Origin: Microbacterium kunmingense
Lineage (GTDB): Bacteria > Actinomycetota > Actinomycetes > Actinomycetales > Microbacteriaceae
Reading direction: 5' to 3'
Assembly (NCBI RefSeq): GCF_023155745.1
Contig: NZ_JAKNUS010000009.1
Coordinates: 62,001-126,000 of the forward strand
DNA: 64,000 nt
Numbering within the stretch: position 1 is the first letter of the stretch; each line of letters opens with the position of its first letter. Of this stretch, positions 53,856 to 62,366 are shown one piece after another. The translations under genes were made by a program, and so were the position numbers. Under the pieces are notes generated by a model. The model searched no databases and was not told the origin of the DNA. It saw only the letters and a program-made list of their open reading frames with translations.

Positions 53856-54314
53856 CTACGCAGCCGACATGACGCTGACACTCCAGGTGACGCCGAAGCG
53901 ATCCGTGAGCATGCCGAACCCCGCACTCCACGCGGATGCCGCGAGCGGTTCGACGATCGTCGCATCCACCGACAGCCTGTCCCAGTAGCCCTGGAGCTCA
54001 TCGAAGCTGTCGGAAGCGAGCGACAGGAAGAGCGCCTGATCGGTCACCGTCGTGTTGTTCTCCCGACGTGTGACGCCACCGCCGGCGACACCGCCGTCGG
54101 TCTGACCCGGGATGTCGTACCCCATGATCCGAAACCCGTTCTCGGCGGCGATCACACCGAAAACGACCTTCTCGGCACCGGGAACATCGGCCGGCATCCC
54201 GAAATCGGCGTAGGTGCTGATGGCGAGGTGTCCTCCGAAGACGGACTGGTAGAACTCCAGCGCCTCCCGCGCATCGCCGCGGAAGTTCAGGTGGGTTGTG
54301 GTCTGAATGCTCAT
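53856..54314 (-). CDS. VOC family protein (PhnB/YxeI-like)
   Basis: 152 residues. One glyoxalase-type fold of the PhnB/3-demethylubiquinone-methyltransferase-like group: THLNFRGDAREALEFYQSVFGGHLAISTYADFGMP, then NGFRIMGYDIPG and ALFLSLASDSFDELQGYWDRLS, ending FGMLTDRFGVTWSVSV. The usual metal ligands are only partly present, so it may bind a ligand without metal chemistry. It is transcribed divergently from the WYL-kinase fusion, the common pairing of a VOC gene with a regulator. Confidence 0.9.
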   Translation of the reverse strand: MSIQTTTHLNFRGDAREALEFYQSVFGGHLAISTYADFGMPADVPGAEKVVFGVIAAENGFRIMGYDIPGQTDGGVAGGGVTRRENNTTVTDQALFLSLASDSFDELQGYWDRLSVDATIVEPLAASAWSAGFGMLTDRFGVTWSVSVMSAA

Positions 54315-54414
54315 ATCTTCTCCCTGTCAGGACGACGCCGGCCCTCGCCGACAGAAACAAGGCTTTCAGCCGTCTAGGTCAGCTTCGGTCCTATATACGA
54401 CCTACTCTCGGGAT

Positions 54415-55908
54415 ATGACGACGGCGAGCACCTCGCGGCTGCTGAACCTCCTGTCGCTTCTCCAGACCGGGCGCGAATGGCCCGGCTCCCTCCTCGCGGA
54501 GCGACTCGGGATCAGCCCCCGAACGGTGCGCCGCGATGTCGACCGACTGCGGGAGATGGGGTACCGCATCGACGGGACCATGGGACCCATCGGCGGATAT
54601 CGACTGGATGCCGGCAGCGAACTGCCCCCACTGCTGTTCGACGACGACCAGGTCGTCGCCCTGGCGATCGCCCTGCAGGCCGCCACCGTGTCGGGCGTCG
54701 GGATCGAGGACGCAGCGCTTCGGACTCTCACCACCGTCCGCCAGGTCATGCCGTCCCGGCTGCGCCATCGGCTCACCGCACTCGACTTCACCGCCATTCC
54801 GGGCAGGATCGGCGACGCGACCCCCGGGGCCGTCTCGCCCGAGGTGCTCGTCGCCGTGTCGTCCGCGATCCGCGCCCAGCACGTGCTGCGCTTCGACTAC
54901 GCCGGTCGACCACGGCGCGTCGAGCCGCATCACCTCGTCGTCTTCGAGGGCCGGTGGTACCTCGTCGGCTGGGATCTCGACCGCTCCGACTGGCGGATCT
55001 ATCGCGTCGATCGCCTCGCCCCCCGGACGCCCACCGGTCCACGGTTCACCCCGCGCCCGATCCCCGGCGGCAACGTCGCCGCCTACGTGTCGGGACGATT
55101 CAAGGGCTCCGACCGGGGCGACCGTTGGCCGTGCATCGGGAAGGTGATCCTCGACCTTCCCGCCCGGGCCGTGCTCCCCTTCGCCGGCGATGGCGTGGTC
55201 GAAGACCTCGGCGACGACCGGTGCAGTCTCGAGGTCGGCTCATGGTCATGGATCGCGCTCGCGGCGTCCCTCAACCGATTCGACACCGCCATCGAGGTCG
55301 TCCACCCTGCCGAGCTCGTCGCGGCCTTCGGTGAACTGGCCACCCGGAACGCAGCGACCGCGCTTTCGCCGAGAGAACGAGGAGTACTCGTCGTCATCTC
55401 CGGGCTTCCCGGCACCGGCAAGTCCGCCGTCGCCGCCGAGGTCGCCCGCAGACTCGACGCCGTCCACCTCTCGATCGACAGTGTCGAAGACGCGCTTCTC
55501 GGCGCGGGGATGGAACCGGGGTGGACGACCGGAGTGGCCGCCTACGAAGCGGTCCGCGCCGCCGCGGAGCAGAACCTCCGACTGGGCTGCACCGTGATCA
55601 TCGACGCCGTCAATGACAGCGAACCGGCGCGCGACACCTGGCGACGGGCCGGCGCGGCGACCGGCACGACGCCGCACTTCTTCGTGCTCGAGCTCGCCGA
55701 CACCGCCGAGCACCGCCGCCGACTCGAGGGCCGCGCACGCGGACTCGCCCACGTGGGCGAACCGTCGTGGAGCGACGTCCGCTCCCGCGCCGAGGCCTTC
55801 GAGCCGTGGCAGGGCCCCCACGACCGGATCGATGCGTCGGCGCCGGTGGCCGCGGTCGCGGCATCCGTCCTCCATCGCTTGGAATCAGCCGAGCCGCGCA
55901 CTCCCTGA
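54415..55908 (+). CDS. WYL transcriptional regulator fused to a P-loop kinase domain
   Basis: 497 residues. Residues 1-310 are a full WYL regulator: helix-turn-helix (RLLNLLSLLQTGREWPGSLLAERLGISPRTVRRDVDRLREMGY), WYL domain (HVLRFDYAGRPRRVEPHHLVVFEGRWYLVGWDLDRSDWRIYRVDRL) and WCX extension. Residues about 323-497 are an AAA_33-type kinase: Walker A GLPGTGKS at 330-337, then LSIDSVEDALLGAGM, VIIDAVNDSEPARDTWRRAG and the lid with RRRLEGRARGLAHVGEPSWSDVRSR. The two parts are usually separate proteins. TACTCT ends six bases before the ATG. Divergent from the VOC gene. Confidence 0.9.
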   Translation: MTTASTSRLLNLLSLLQTGREWPGSLLAERLGISPRTVRRDVDRLREMGYRIDGTMGPIGGYRLDAGSELPPLLFDDDQVVALAIALQAATVSGVGIEDAALRTLTTVRQVMPSRLRHRLTALDFTAIPGRIGDATPGAVSPEVLVAVSSAIRAQHVLRFDYAGRPRRVEPHHLVVFEGRWYLVGWDLDRSDWRIYRVDRLAPRTPTGPRFTPRPIPGGNVAAYVSGRFKGSDRGDRWPCIGKVILDLPARAVLPFAGDGVVEDLGDDRCSLEVGSWSWIALAASLNRFDTAIEVVHPAELVAAFGELATRNAATALSPRERGVLVVISGLPGTGKSAVAAEVARRLDAVHLSIDSVEDALLGAGMEPGWTTGVAAYEAVRAAAEQNLRLGCTVIIDAVNDSEPARDTWRRAGAATGTTPHFFVLELADTAEHRRRLEGRARGLAHVGEPSWSDVRSRAEAFEPWQGPHDRIDASAPVAAVAASVLHRLESAEPRTP

Positions 55909-55935
55909 GGACCGTTCGCGCGTAGGGTTTCGAGC

Positions 55936-57099
55936 ATGGCCGCCGATCCGTCCGCACCGAAGCCGCAGATCGACCAGCGGCCGTTCCTCGAGGCGACGTC
56001 CGAGGCGAAGTCGCGCTACGGCCGCTTCAACCTCGCCGTCATCGGCAACACCGGCGTCGGGAAGTCGTCGCTCGTGAACGCCGTCTTCCAGCGCGACTGG
56101 GCGGCCGTCGGCAAGGGACTCCCCGTCACGAAGGGCGTGTCGTACTACCACGACGACTCCCTCGGCATCTGGGACATCGAGGGGTTCGAGATCGGTTCGG
56201 CCGTGCCGCCCCGCGAGCAGCTGCGCGCGCACCTGAAGACCATCGAGCAGCACCCGCGCAACGAGCAGATCGCGGTGGTCTGGTACTGCGTGAAGGCCAA
56301 CGACGACCGCCTCACGCGCGCCGACATCGAGATGATCCAGGAACTGGATGCCCGCGGGTTGCCGGTCATCCTGGTGCTGACGAAGGTCGACTGGGAGCGC
56401 AACGCGCTGAAGGGCAGCCGCCGCCCCACCAAGGGCACCCGCGAGTTCATCGACTGGCTCGAGAACCCCGTCGATGAGCACGGGCGGCCGATCACCATCC
56501 CCTTCGCCCGGGTCATGCCCACCTCCACGCGCGAGAAAGACGGAAAGGGTGCGGGCCACGGGCTCGGTGATCTCGTCGCGGAGACCCTCGCGCTGTCGCC
56601 CGCCGACGCGAAGGATGCGTTTCGCATCGCCCAACGACTCAACCTCCCTTGGAAGCGCGAAATGGCCCGCCCCATCATCACCGGCGCCGCCAGTCTCGCC
56701 GCGGGCGTCGCGGCGACGCCGATTCCCGTCGGTGACGCGCTGGCCCTGGCGCCGATCCAACTCGGAATGATGGGGCGCATCGCCGCCATCTACGACCTCG
56801 AGCTGAAGACCATGATGTCGGCGGGCGCGCTCGCGCAGCTCGGCGTGCAGATCTCGGGCCAGGCGCTGGCGCGCAGCTTCCTCAAGCTCATCCCGGGCGC
56901 CGGCAATGCGGTCAACGCCAGTGTCGCCGCCGCGCTGACGGTCGCAATGGGCGAGGGGTGGATGCGACTGTGCGAGCAGGTGCACACCGGAAAGCTCGAC
57001 CTCGCCAAGGTCGGAGACTCGTGGGGCGAGTACGTTCCCGGGGCGCTCGACGTCGTCCGAAAGATGGCGGAGCAGCGGGTCGGCAAGAAGAAGCTCTAG
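55936..57099 (+). CDS. Membrane-associated GTPase with DUF697-like C-terminus
   Basis: 387 residues. P-loop GNTGVGKS at 37-44, G3 WDIEGFE, G4 TKVDWER; the fold is of the Era/dynamin-like (YjiA/IIGP-like) TRAFAC group. The C-terminal half has two hydrophobic stretches, ARPIITGAASLAAGVAATPIPVGDALALAPIQLGMMGRIAAIYDLELK and LKLIPGAGNAVNASVAAALTVAMGEGWMRLCEQVHTG, typical of DUF697-containing GTPases that insert in the membrane. Function unknown, possibly membrane stress or defence. TAGGGT lies seven bases before the ATG. Overlaps the convergent next gene by 4 nt. Confidence 0.9.
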   Translation: MAADPSAPKPQIDQRPFLEATSEAKSRYGRFNLAVIGNTGVGKSSLVNAVFQRDWAAVGKGLPVTKGVSYYHDDSLGIWDIEGFEIGSAVPPREQLRAHLKTIEQHPRNEQIAVVWYCVKANDDRLTRADIEMIQELDARGLPVILVLTKVDWERNALKGSRRPTKGTREFIDWLENPVDEHGRPITIPFARVMPTSTREKDGKGAGHGLGDLVAETLALSPADAKDAFRIAQRLNLPWKREMARPIITGAASLAAGVAATPIPVGDALALAPIQLGMMGRIAAIYDLELKTMMSAGALAQLGVQISGQALARSFLKLIPGAGNAVNASVAAALTVAMGEGWMRLCEQVHTGKLDLAKVGDSWGEYVPGALDVVRKMAEQRVGKKKL

Positions 57100-57722
57100 C
57101 CCGCCGCCCCGGCGCTGCTCGGTCGCATCCGGATACCCGAGGACTTCAGCTCCAGTGCCGCCAGCTGCGCCAGGACCGCCGGGTCACCCCGCCGCCACGC
57201 CCCCGACGCGTCGGGGTCGACTGCGGCGAGCGCCGTGAGCTTCTGGTTCGCCAGCGCCCGGAGGGCGAGCAGGTCGACACCCGCGCCGCTGCGCAGCACC
57301 ACTCTCGCCCGTCCCGCTCGCCGGATGAAGCGGATGCGGGGGATCAGCCAGATCACCAGCACGATCGCCGTCGGAATCAGCGCGATCCCGAGTCCGAGCG
57401 TCAGTGCCAGCTGCTGCACGAGCACCTGCTGACTCTCCCCCGCGCTCTCCAGCGCCGCACCGGCCGAACTCGCCCCGTCGAACGGAGCCCGCACGGTGCC
57501 GCCGATCAGCGGAACCCCGGCCAGCTGATCGCCGATATCGGTCATCGACTGCTGGAATCCGCTCCCGGCACGCTGCATGTCGACCCCGAAGGAGGCGAGG
57601 GCCGCGACCGCGGAGTAGACGGTGATGCCGAACCAGACCCACACGATGATCGCGGCGAGCGCGACCGCGTCGGCGATGATCTGGCGGGTCCGCTGCGGCG
57701 CGAAGTCGGAATAGAGTTTCAC
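57096..57722 (-). CDS. Two-helix membrane protein, unknown
   Basis: 208 residues. Two hydrophobic helices (AVALAAIIVWVWFGITVYSAVAALASFG and ALTLGLGIALIPTAIVLVIWLIP) flank an external loop of about 65 residues. The cytosolic C-terminus (ARVVLRSGAGVDLLALRALANQKLTALAAVDPDASGAWRRGDPAVLAQLAALELKSSG) is a small helical domain seen after such anchors in many actinobacterial proteins. No catalytic motif. Convergent with the GTPase; its stop lies within the last codons of that gene. Confidence 0.75.
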   Translation of the reverse strand: MKLYSDFAPQRTRQIIADAVALAAIIVWVWFGITVYSAVAALASFGVDMQRAGSGFQQSMTDIGDQLAGVPLIGGTVRAPFDGASSAGAALESAGESQQVLVQQLALTLGLGIALIPTAIVLVIWLIPRIRFIRRAGRARVVLRSGAGVDLLALRALANQKLTALAAVDPDASGAWRRGDPAVLAQLAALELKSSGIRMRPSSAGAAG

Positions 57723-57756
57723 GGCCCCACCCTGTCACGCGCTCAGCGCACGTCGC

Positions 57757-58635
57757 CTACGCGAACCGCGATGCCGCCTCGACGAGCACGTCCTCGCTGC
57801 CGGCGTAGACGCCGTCGGCCCGCGGCCAGTGGGTGATGACATCGGTGAAACCGAGCTCGGCGGCGCGACCCGCGGCATCCTCGAACTTCTGCACGCTTTC
57901 CAGGAAGTACGTGCTCTCCGAGTCGAGCGAGAGGTACCGGTCGAGCGTCGCCGTCTCGCGGCCGGCGCGCGCCAGAGCGTCGTCGAGCCGCGACGAGAGC
58001 CCCGCAATCGCCTGCCACCACGCCTCCTCGGGCTTGCCCTCAGGCCCCGTCGTCACCCACGCGTCGCCGCGCTCGGCGACGAGGGCGAGACCCTTCGGCC
58101 CGTTCGCCGCGAGGATCAGCGGCACACGGGGTCGCTGCGCCGGCTCCCCCACCATGCGGGCGTTCCGGGCGGTGTACCACTCGCCGCTGAAGCTGATGCC
58201 ACCCGAGCCTGGCGTCTCGAAGCGCAGCAGCTCGTCGAGCCCGGCCACGAACTCGACGTACCGCTCGTGCCGCTGGCGGGGCGTGTACTCGGGCTGCCCG
58301 AGCACGAAGGCGTCGAACCCGGTGCCGCCCGATCCGACGCCCAGCAGCATCCGTCCGCCCGAGATCTCATCGAGCGTCGCCACTTCCTTGGCGAAGGGAA
58401 CCGGATGCCGGAAATTCGGCGACGCCACGAAGGTGCCGAGCCTGATCGTGTTCGTCGCGAGAGCCGCGGCGGTCAGCGTCGGGATCGTCGCGTGCCAGAA
58501 CTGGTCGGCGAGGGACCGCCACGAGAGATGGTCGTAGGTCCAGGCGTGGTCGAAGCCGAGCTGCTCGGCCGCCTCCCACTTCCGGCGGGCTCGGGCCCAA
58601 GGCTCTTGCGGGAGGATGACGATGCCGTGGCGCAT
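57757..58635 (-). CDS. LLM-class flavin-dependent oxidoreductase
   Basis: 292 residues of the luciferase-like TIM-barrel family (N-terminus [35 protein letters not shown], then [41 protein letters not shown]-like). Members use FMN or F420 to oxidise or reduce diverse small molecules, and substrate cannot be inferred. The ATG at 58635 gives a clean family N-terminus; TACACT seven bases upstream suggests leaderless expression. Separated from the coupled gene cluster by only 31 bp, so it may also be transcribed from it. Confidence 0.92.
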   Translation of the reverse strand: [292 protein letters not shown]

Positions 58636-58666
58636 GAGGCCGAGTGTAGGAGGCGGCGCCGACAGC

Positions 58667-59356
58667 TCACGCGAATTGCGCCGCCGTCGCGCGGACGAAG
58701 GCGGCATAGCCCCCGGGGGTCCGCCCCTCGTATCGACCCGAGGTCACCACCTCGGCCGCATCGCTCGCCGTGATGGCCGCGCCGAGCGCCCGCGCCGCCT
58801 GCACGAGACGGACGTCCTCGTGCTCGGGCACCTCAGTGAAGCCGCCCGCGGCGAGGTAGACGCTCGCGCGGACCCCGAGGTTGGCCCCGTGGGTGTTGCC
58901 GTTCGGGCGGCCGCGGTGGTGCGTCGCCCGCCAGTACGCGACGTGGGCCGGCGCGAGGTCGGCGAAGTCGGGGCGCACCGTCCCGAGCACCACATCGGAC
59001 CCGGCGCGCATCAGCGTCACCTGGTGGCTGAGCCAGTTCGCGGGCACGACGGAGTCAGCGTCGGTGTTGGCGATCCACACCTCGGCGGGGTCGAGGGCCC
59101 GAAGGCGCCGGAGCGCTTCGACGACGCCCGCCCGTCGCGCGGCGCCGACCCGCGCCGCCGCGACCTCGATGGTCGGAACCCCGAAATCCCGGGCGATGGC
59201 GGCCGAACGGTCGGTGCAGGCATCGAGCACCGCGACGGCCTCGACCCGCACCCCCGCGCGCTCGGCCACCTCCCTCGCCGCGGCGATCGACGCGAGGCAC
59301 CCCGGCAGCAGCTCCTCCTCGTCGTGCACGGGCACGACGACGGCCACGGCGGTCAC
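58667..59356 (-). CDS. Family 2 glycosyltransferase
   Basis: 229 residues, one GT-A domain. VAVVVPVHDEEELLPGCLASIAAAREVAERAGVRVEAVAVLDACTD is the nucleotide-sugar strand, NTDADS is the DxD metal motif, and THHRGRPNGNTHGANLGVRASVYLAAGGFTEVPEHEDVRLV holds the acceptor-side ED motif. No membrane segments, so it acts in the cytosol on a soluble or small acceptor. The GTG at 59356 overlaps the stop of the PIG-L/methyltransferase gene (GTGA), linking it to that fusion protein. Confidence 0.9.
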   Translation of the reverse strand: MTAVAVVVPVHDEEELLPGCLASIAAAREVAERAGVRVEAVAVLDACTDRSAAIARDFGVPTIEVAAARVGAARRAGVVEALRRLRALDPAEVWIANTDADSVVPANWLSHQVTLMRAGSDVVLGTVRPDFADLAPAHVAYWRATHHRGRPNGNTHGANLGVRASVYLAAGGFTEVPEHEDVRLVQAARALGAAITASDAAEVVTSGRYEGRTPGGYAAFVRATAAQFA

Positions 59357-60738
59357 AGCATCCCCGTCTCGTGCGCGACCGACCGTGCCGGGGGACGGCC
59401 GAAGACCTCGAGCAGGAAGTCATCCTCCTCATGCCGCACCACCACGGCGAGATCGCGCTGGGTCCGAAGCGCGATGTGCACGCCGTCGCCGCTCACCGGG
59501 TTGGTGTCCACCGCGTGGCGCCAGTGGCACGCGACGAGGTGTCCGTCGGGCCCGAGCGAGCCGATAGCCCGGGCGATCGCGCGCTCGAGGTCGGGGGCGT
59601 CCCAGAAGTAGCCGACCTCCGACATCACGATGAGGTCGAACGTGCCCTCGGGCCACTCCACCGGGAGCGTCGCCCGCCGCAGCTCGACGTTCGCCCGCTC
59701 GCCCAGCCGCTCCCGCGCGGTCTCGAGCGCCGCCTCGGCGAAGTCGATGCCGAGGAGCGCGTCGCACCGCTCGGCGAGCTGCGCGGTGAGCACCCCCGTC
59801 GAGCACCCGAGCTCCACGCCCCGCGCGTACCGCGCCCGCGGCAGCGATGCCAGCAGCACCGCGCGTTTGCGCTCCTCATACCAGCGGGTCTCGAAGCCCC
59901 ACGGGTCGGGGCGGCGCGCGTAGAGGTCGTCGAAGTGCTCTTCGGGCGTCGAGCCGTGCCAGGCCTCGTCGGGCACCGGGTCGTCATCGACGCGGATCAG
60001 CGTCTCGAAGCCGCGCGTGAAGTGCTGCAGCATCCGTCCGCTCACGATCGGTTCGTCACCGGGCGCGCCGGACAGGGCGGCCGTCTGACTGCGGTGGGCG
60101 GCGAGCGCGTCGACCTTGGCGCGACGGGTCTCGGCGCTGAGCGGTACGAGCTCGATATGACCCCAGGGCGGATCGTCGGCGGTGCCCCAGTGCCAGAGCC
60201 AGATCGGGTACGCCCGGTAGCGCACGCCGAGGTGCCGGGCGACGGCGCGGGCGGCTTCGCCGGCGATGCGATGATCACGATGCGCATCGCCGGTCCACGG
60301 CGAGACGACCAGCGTCCTCGAGCGGGGCGTTCCCACCGTCCGCACCAGGGCCTCGATCTCGCCGGTCAGCCGCGTCTGCACGGCGTCGAGGCCGCCGTCG
60401 GTATGGCCGAGAAAAGCAACGGATGCCGCGGGGCACACCGTGTCGAGAGCCTGCCGCACCTCGCCGCGGCGCACGGAGCGCAGGTCGTCGGGCGTGTGGG
60501 TGGGCGAGCCGGGGTGGGAGTTCTCGCCGTCGGTCGCGACGACGACGATCACCCGACCGCCGCGGCCGGCGACGGTGTGCATGAGCCCGGCGACACCGAG
60601 CGTCTCATCGTCGGGGTGCGCGGCGACCACGACGAGCGCGTCGACGTCGGTGTCGGCGGAGGGGAGCCGGCGCGCGTCGAAGGCGGCCTGCCACCGCTCC
60701 TCGTCGGTGCCCGGATCGAGGTGGCTGAAACTCACCAC
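59353..60738 (-). CDS. PIG-L deacetylase fused to SAM methyltransferase
   Basis: 461 residues. Residues about 30-240 are a PIG-L/LmbE zinc deacetylase: AAHPDDETLG (His41 and the DDE pair) and SPWTGDAHRDHRIAGEA with the third metal ligand. Residues about 275-440 are a class I methyltransferase: GVELGCSTGVLTAQLAERCDALLGIDFAEAALETAR, then FDLIVMSEVGYFWDAPDLERAIA. PIG-L enzymes deacetylate N-acetylglucosamine-type sugars (as in mycothiol), and the fused methyltransferase would modify the same product. Start GTG at 60738 or the next GTG at 60735, which overlaps the upstream stop. Confidence 0.93.
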   Translation of the reverse strand: MVSFSHLDPGTDEERWQAAFDARRLPSADTDVDALVVVAAHPDDETLGVAGLMHTVAGRGGRVIVVVATDGENSHPGSPTHTPDDLRSVRRGEVRQALDTVCPAASVAFLGHTDGGLDAVQTRLTGEIEALVRTVGTPRSRTLVVSPWTGDAHRDHRIAGEAARAVARHLGVRYRAYPIWLWHWGTADDPPWGHIELVPLSAETRRAKVDALAAHRSQTAALSGAPGDEPIVSGRMLQHFTRGFETLIRVDDDPVPDEAWHGSTPEEHFDDLYARRPDPWGFETRWYEERKRAVLLASLPRARYARGVELGCSTGVLTAQLAERCDALLGIDFAEAALETARERLGERANVELRRATLPVEWPEGTFDLIVMSEVGYFWDAPDLERAIARAIGSLGPDGHLVACHWRHAVDTNPVSGDGVHIALRTQRDLAVVVRHEEDDFLLEVFGRPPARSVAHETGML

Positions 60739-61766
60739 GGCTGTTCCGATGCGACGAGCTCGCGTCCGATCCGCGCCGCGTCGCGCGCGCCGTGATGCTG
60801 ACGGAGATAGACGTGCAGGTCGGCGACCCGCCGCGCGTGCGCCTCGTCGGCGACGAGCGGGAGCGGTCCGAGGGCGAGGTCGGCGGTCTCAAGCGCGAGC
60901 GTCGCCGCCCGCGCAGTCACCGTGCGGGCCCGGTTCGCGAGCAGCCCGGCGTCGGCGCGGGGCCCGGCGGAGAACACGTCGGCGGTCTCAGCGAGCACGG
61001 CCCGCGCCGCCCACAGCGCTGCATCGGCGTCGCCCAGGTGCAGCTGCGCGACCTGGTCGGCGCGCTCGCTGCTCGCCGCCGCGTGCAGCGCCGGCAGCAG
61101 CCCCATCGCCCCGCCCCACCAGGCGGCGGCGACGCCCACGCCGCCGTGCGCGAAGCCGGGGCGACGCAGGTACCAGCCGACATCGCCGACCGGTGTGGCG
61201 GGGGTGCCGGCAAAATCTACCGGCGCGCTCACCACCTGCGAGAGGCCCCGCGCATGCCAGGGACCGGGGTGGGGCGTGACGGTGTCGTGCCGGAGCGGCA
61301 CGGAGAAGAGACGGCGCTGCTCGTCGTCGACCCAGGCGGTCACGAGGGCGTGCGAGAGCGATCCGGCCAGGGAGCACCAGGGTTTGGTTCCGCGAAGCGT
61401 CCAGCCCGTGGCATCCGTTCGGACGGCTGTCAGCCGCGTGCCGGCACCCTCCGCGGCGAAGACGCCCCAGGTCGCGGTCTCGTCGGGCTCGACGCCTGCC
61501 TCGTCGAGGATGGCGAGCGCGTCGAGGTGCGGTTCGAGGATGCGCGCGGCGCCGACATCGAGGAACGCCGTTCCGGCGAGAAGCTGCCAGCGGTCGGTGA
61601 GTGAGGCGTCGGCGGGCAGCATCCGTCCGACCTCCGCAGCCCAGGCGAGGGTCACCGACACATCGACGCCGAACCCGTCGATGACCGATGCGGCGGCGAG
61701 CGCCTGCTCGACCCCGTCTGCCGGCTCGACGAACAGCGACAGGCCGGGCGGCTGTGGTGACGTCAT
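60732..61766 (-). CDS. Acyl-CoA dehydrogenase-like protein lacking clear catalytic Glu
   Basis: 344 residues, shorter than typical acyl-CoA dehydrogenases. The fold is recognisable from TATWGVFAAEGAGTRLTAVRTDATGWTLRGTKPWCSLAGSLSHALVTAWVDDEQRRLFSVPL in the middle domain and the helical C-terminus ending HVYLRQHHGARDAARIGRELV. The usual catalytic glutamate segment (YEG or similar) is absent: the equivalent region reads QHHGARD. It may be a flavin oxygenase or an enzyme acting on a carrier-bound substrate instead of fatty acyl-CoA. Overlaps the PIG-L fusion gene and is first of the coupled three-gene set. Confidence 0.8.
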   Translation of the reverse strand: MTSPQPPGLSLFVEPADGVEQALAAASVIDGFGVDVSVTLAWAAEVGRMLPADASLTDRWQLLAGTAFLDVGAARILEPHLDALAILDEAGVEPDETATWGVFAAEGAGTRLTAVRTDATGWTLRGTKPWCSLAGSLSHALVTAWVDDEQRRLFSVPLRHDTVTPHPGPWHARGLSQVVSAPVDFAGTPATPVGDVGWYLRRPGFAHGGVGVAAAWWGGAMGLLPALHAAASSERADQVAQLHLGDADAALWAARAVLAETADVFSAGPRADAGLLANRARTVTARAATLALETADLALGPLPLVADEAHARRVADLHVYLRQHHGARDAARIGRELVASEQPW

Positions 61767-61847
61767 CTGGTGCGATCCTCCGCGACCAGTGTGTCTCGGG
61801 TGCCGGTTTACGCGATCCGGGCTTGTCGCGCGCGCGACGCCCTGGTA

Positions 61848-62366
61848 TCAGCCGGCGGCGACAGGCGTTGCGCCGGTGTCGCGCACGCCGCGCACGCCGA
61901 TGGCCGCGCCCAGCACGATGAGAGCGAGCAACGCCAGGCCGCTGATCGCCAGGAGCGGCAGACCCCACGGCGAGGCGTCGGCGCCGCTGATGGCGTAGGT
62001 ATCGGCCAGGTTCATGCCGGGCGAGAAGCTCGCGGCGAACTCCGCGGGCGCGCCGAGGACGTGTAGCCACAGGTATCCCGCCGCGATCCCTCCCGGCCTG
62101 CTCGGCGCCCATCGCTGTCCGACGACGAGGAGCGCCAGGGCGAGGAGAGGGCCCAGCACGAGGATCGCGGGAACGAGGACCCGGTGGGTCGATCCCTGCG
62201 ACGCGTCGACCTGGCGCCAGATCTCCTCGAGCGGCAGGCCCGGGACGGCGGCGAGGGGGTTCAGCACCATGATGTGGATGTACGCCCACACCGCGTACAG
62301 CGTCACCAGGACAGTCCCGACGATGGAGATGCCGAGGGTGAGCCGCGGGCGAGGAGCGTACGCCAT
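61848..62366 (-). CDS. Four-helix membrane protein
   Basis: 172 residues with hydrophobic segments near 10-35, 70-90, 105-125 and 140-165. The loop after helix 1 (HIMVLNPLAAVPGLPLEEIWRQVDASQGSTHRVLVPAILV) and the Pro-rich GAPAEFAASFSPGMNLADTYAISG are distinctive, but I recognise no family. The ATG at 62366 overlaps the hydrolase stop by one base (TGATG), so it is co-translated with the hydrolase. A GTG at 62393 would add nine residues. Confidence 0.75.
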   Translation of the reverse strand: MAYAPRPRLTLGISIVGTVLVTLYAVWAYIHIMVLNPLAAVPGLPLEEIWRQVDASQGSTHRVLVPAILVLGPLLALALLVVGQRWAPSRPGGIAAGYLWLHVLGAPAEFAASFSPGMNLADTYAISGADASPWGLPLLAISGLALLALIVLGAAIGVRGVRDTGATPVAAG

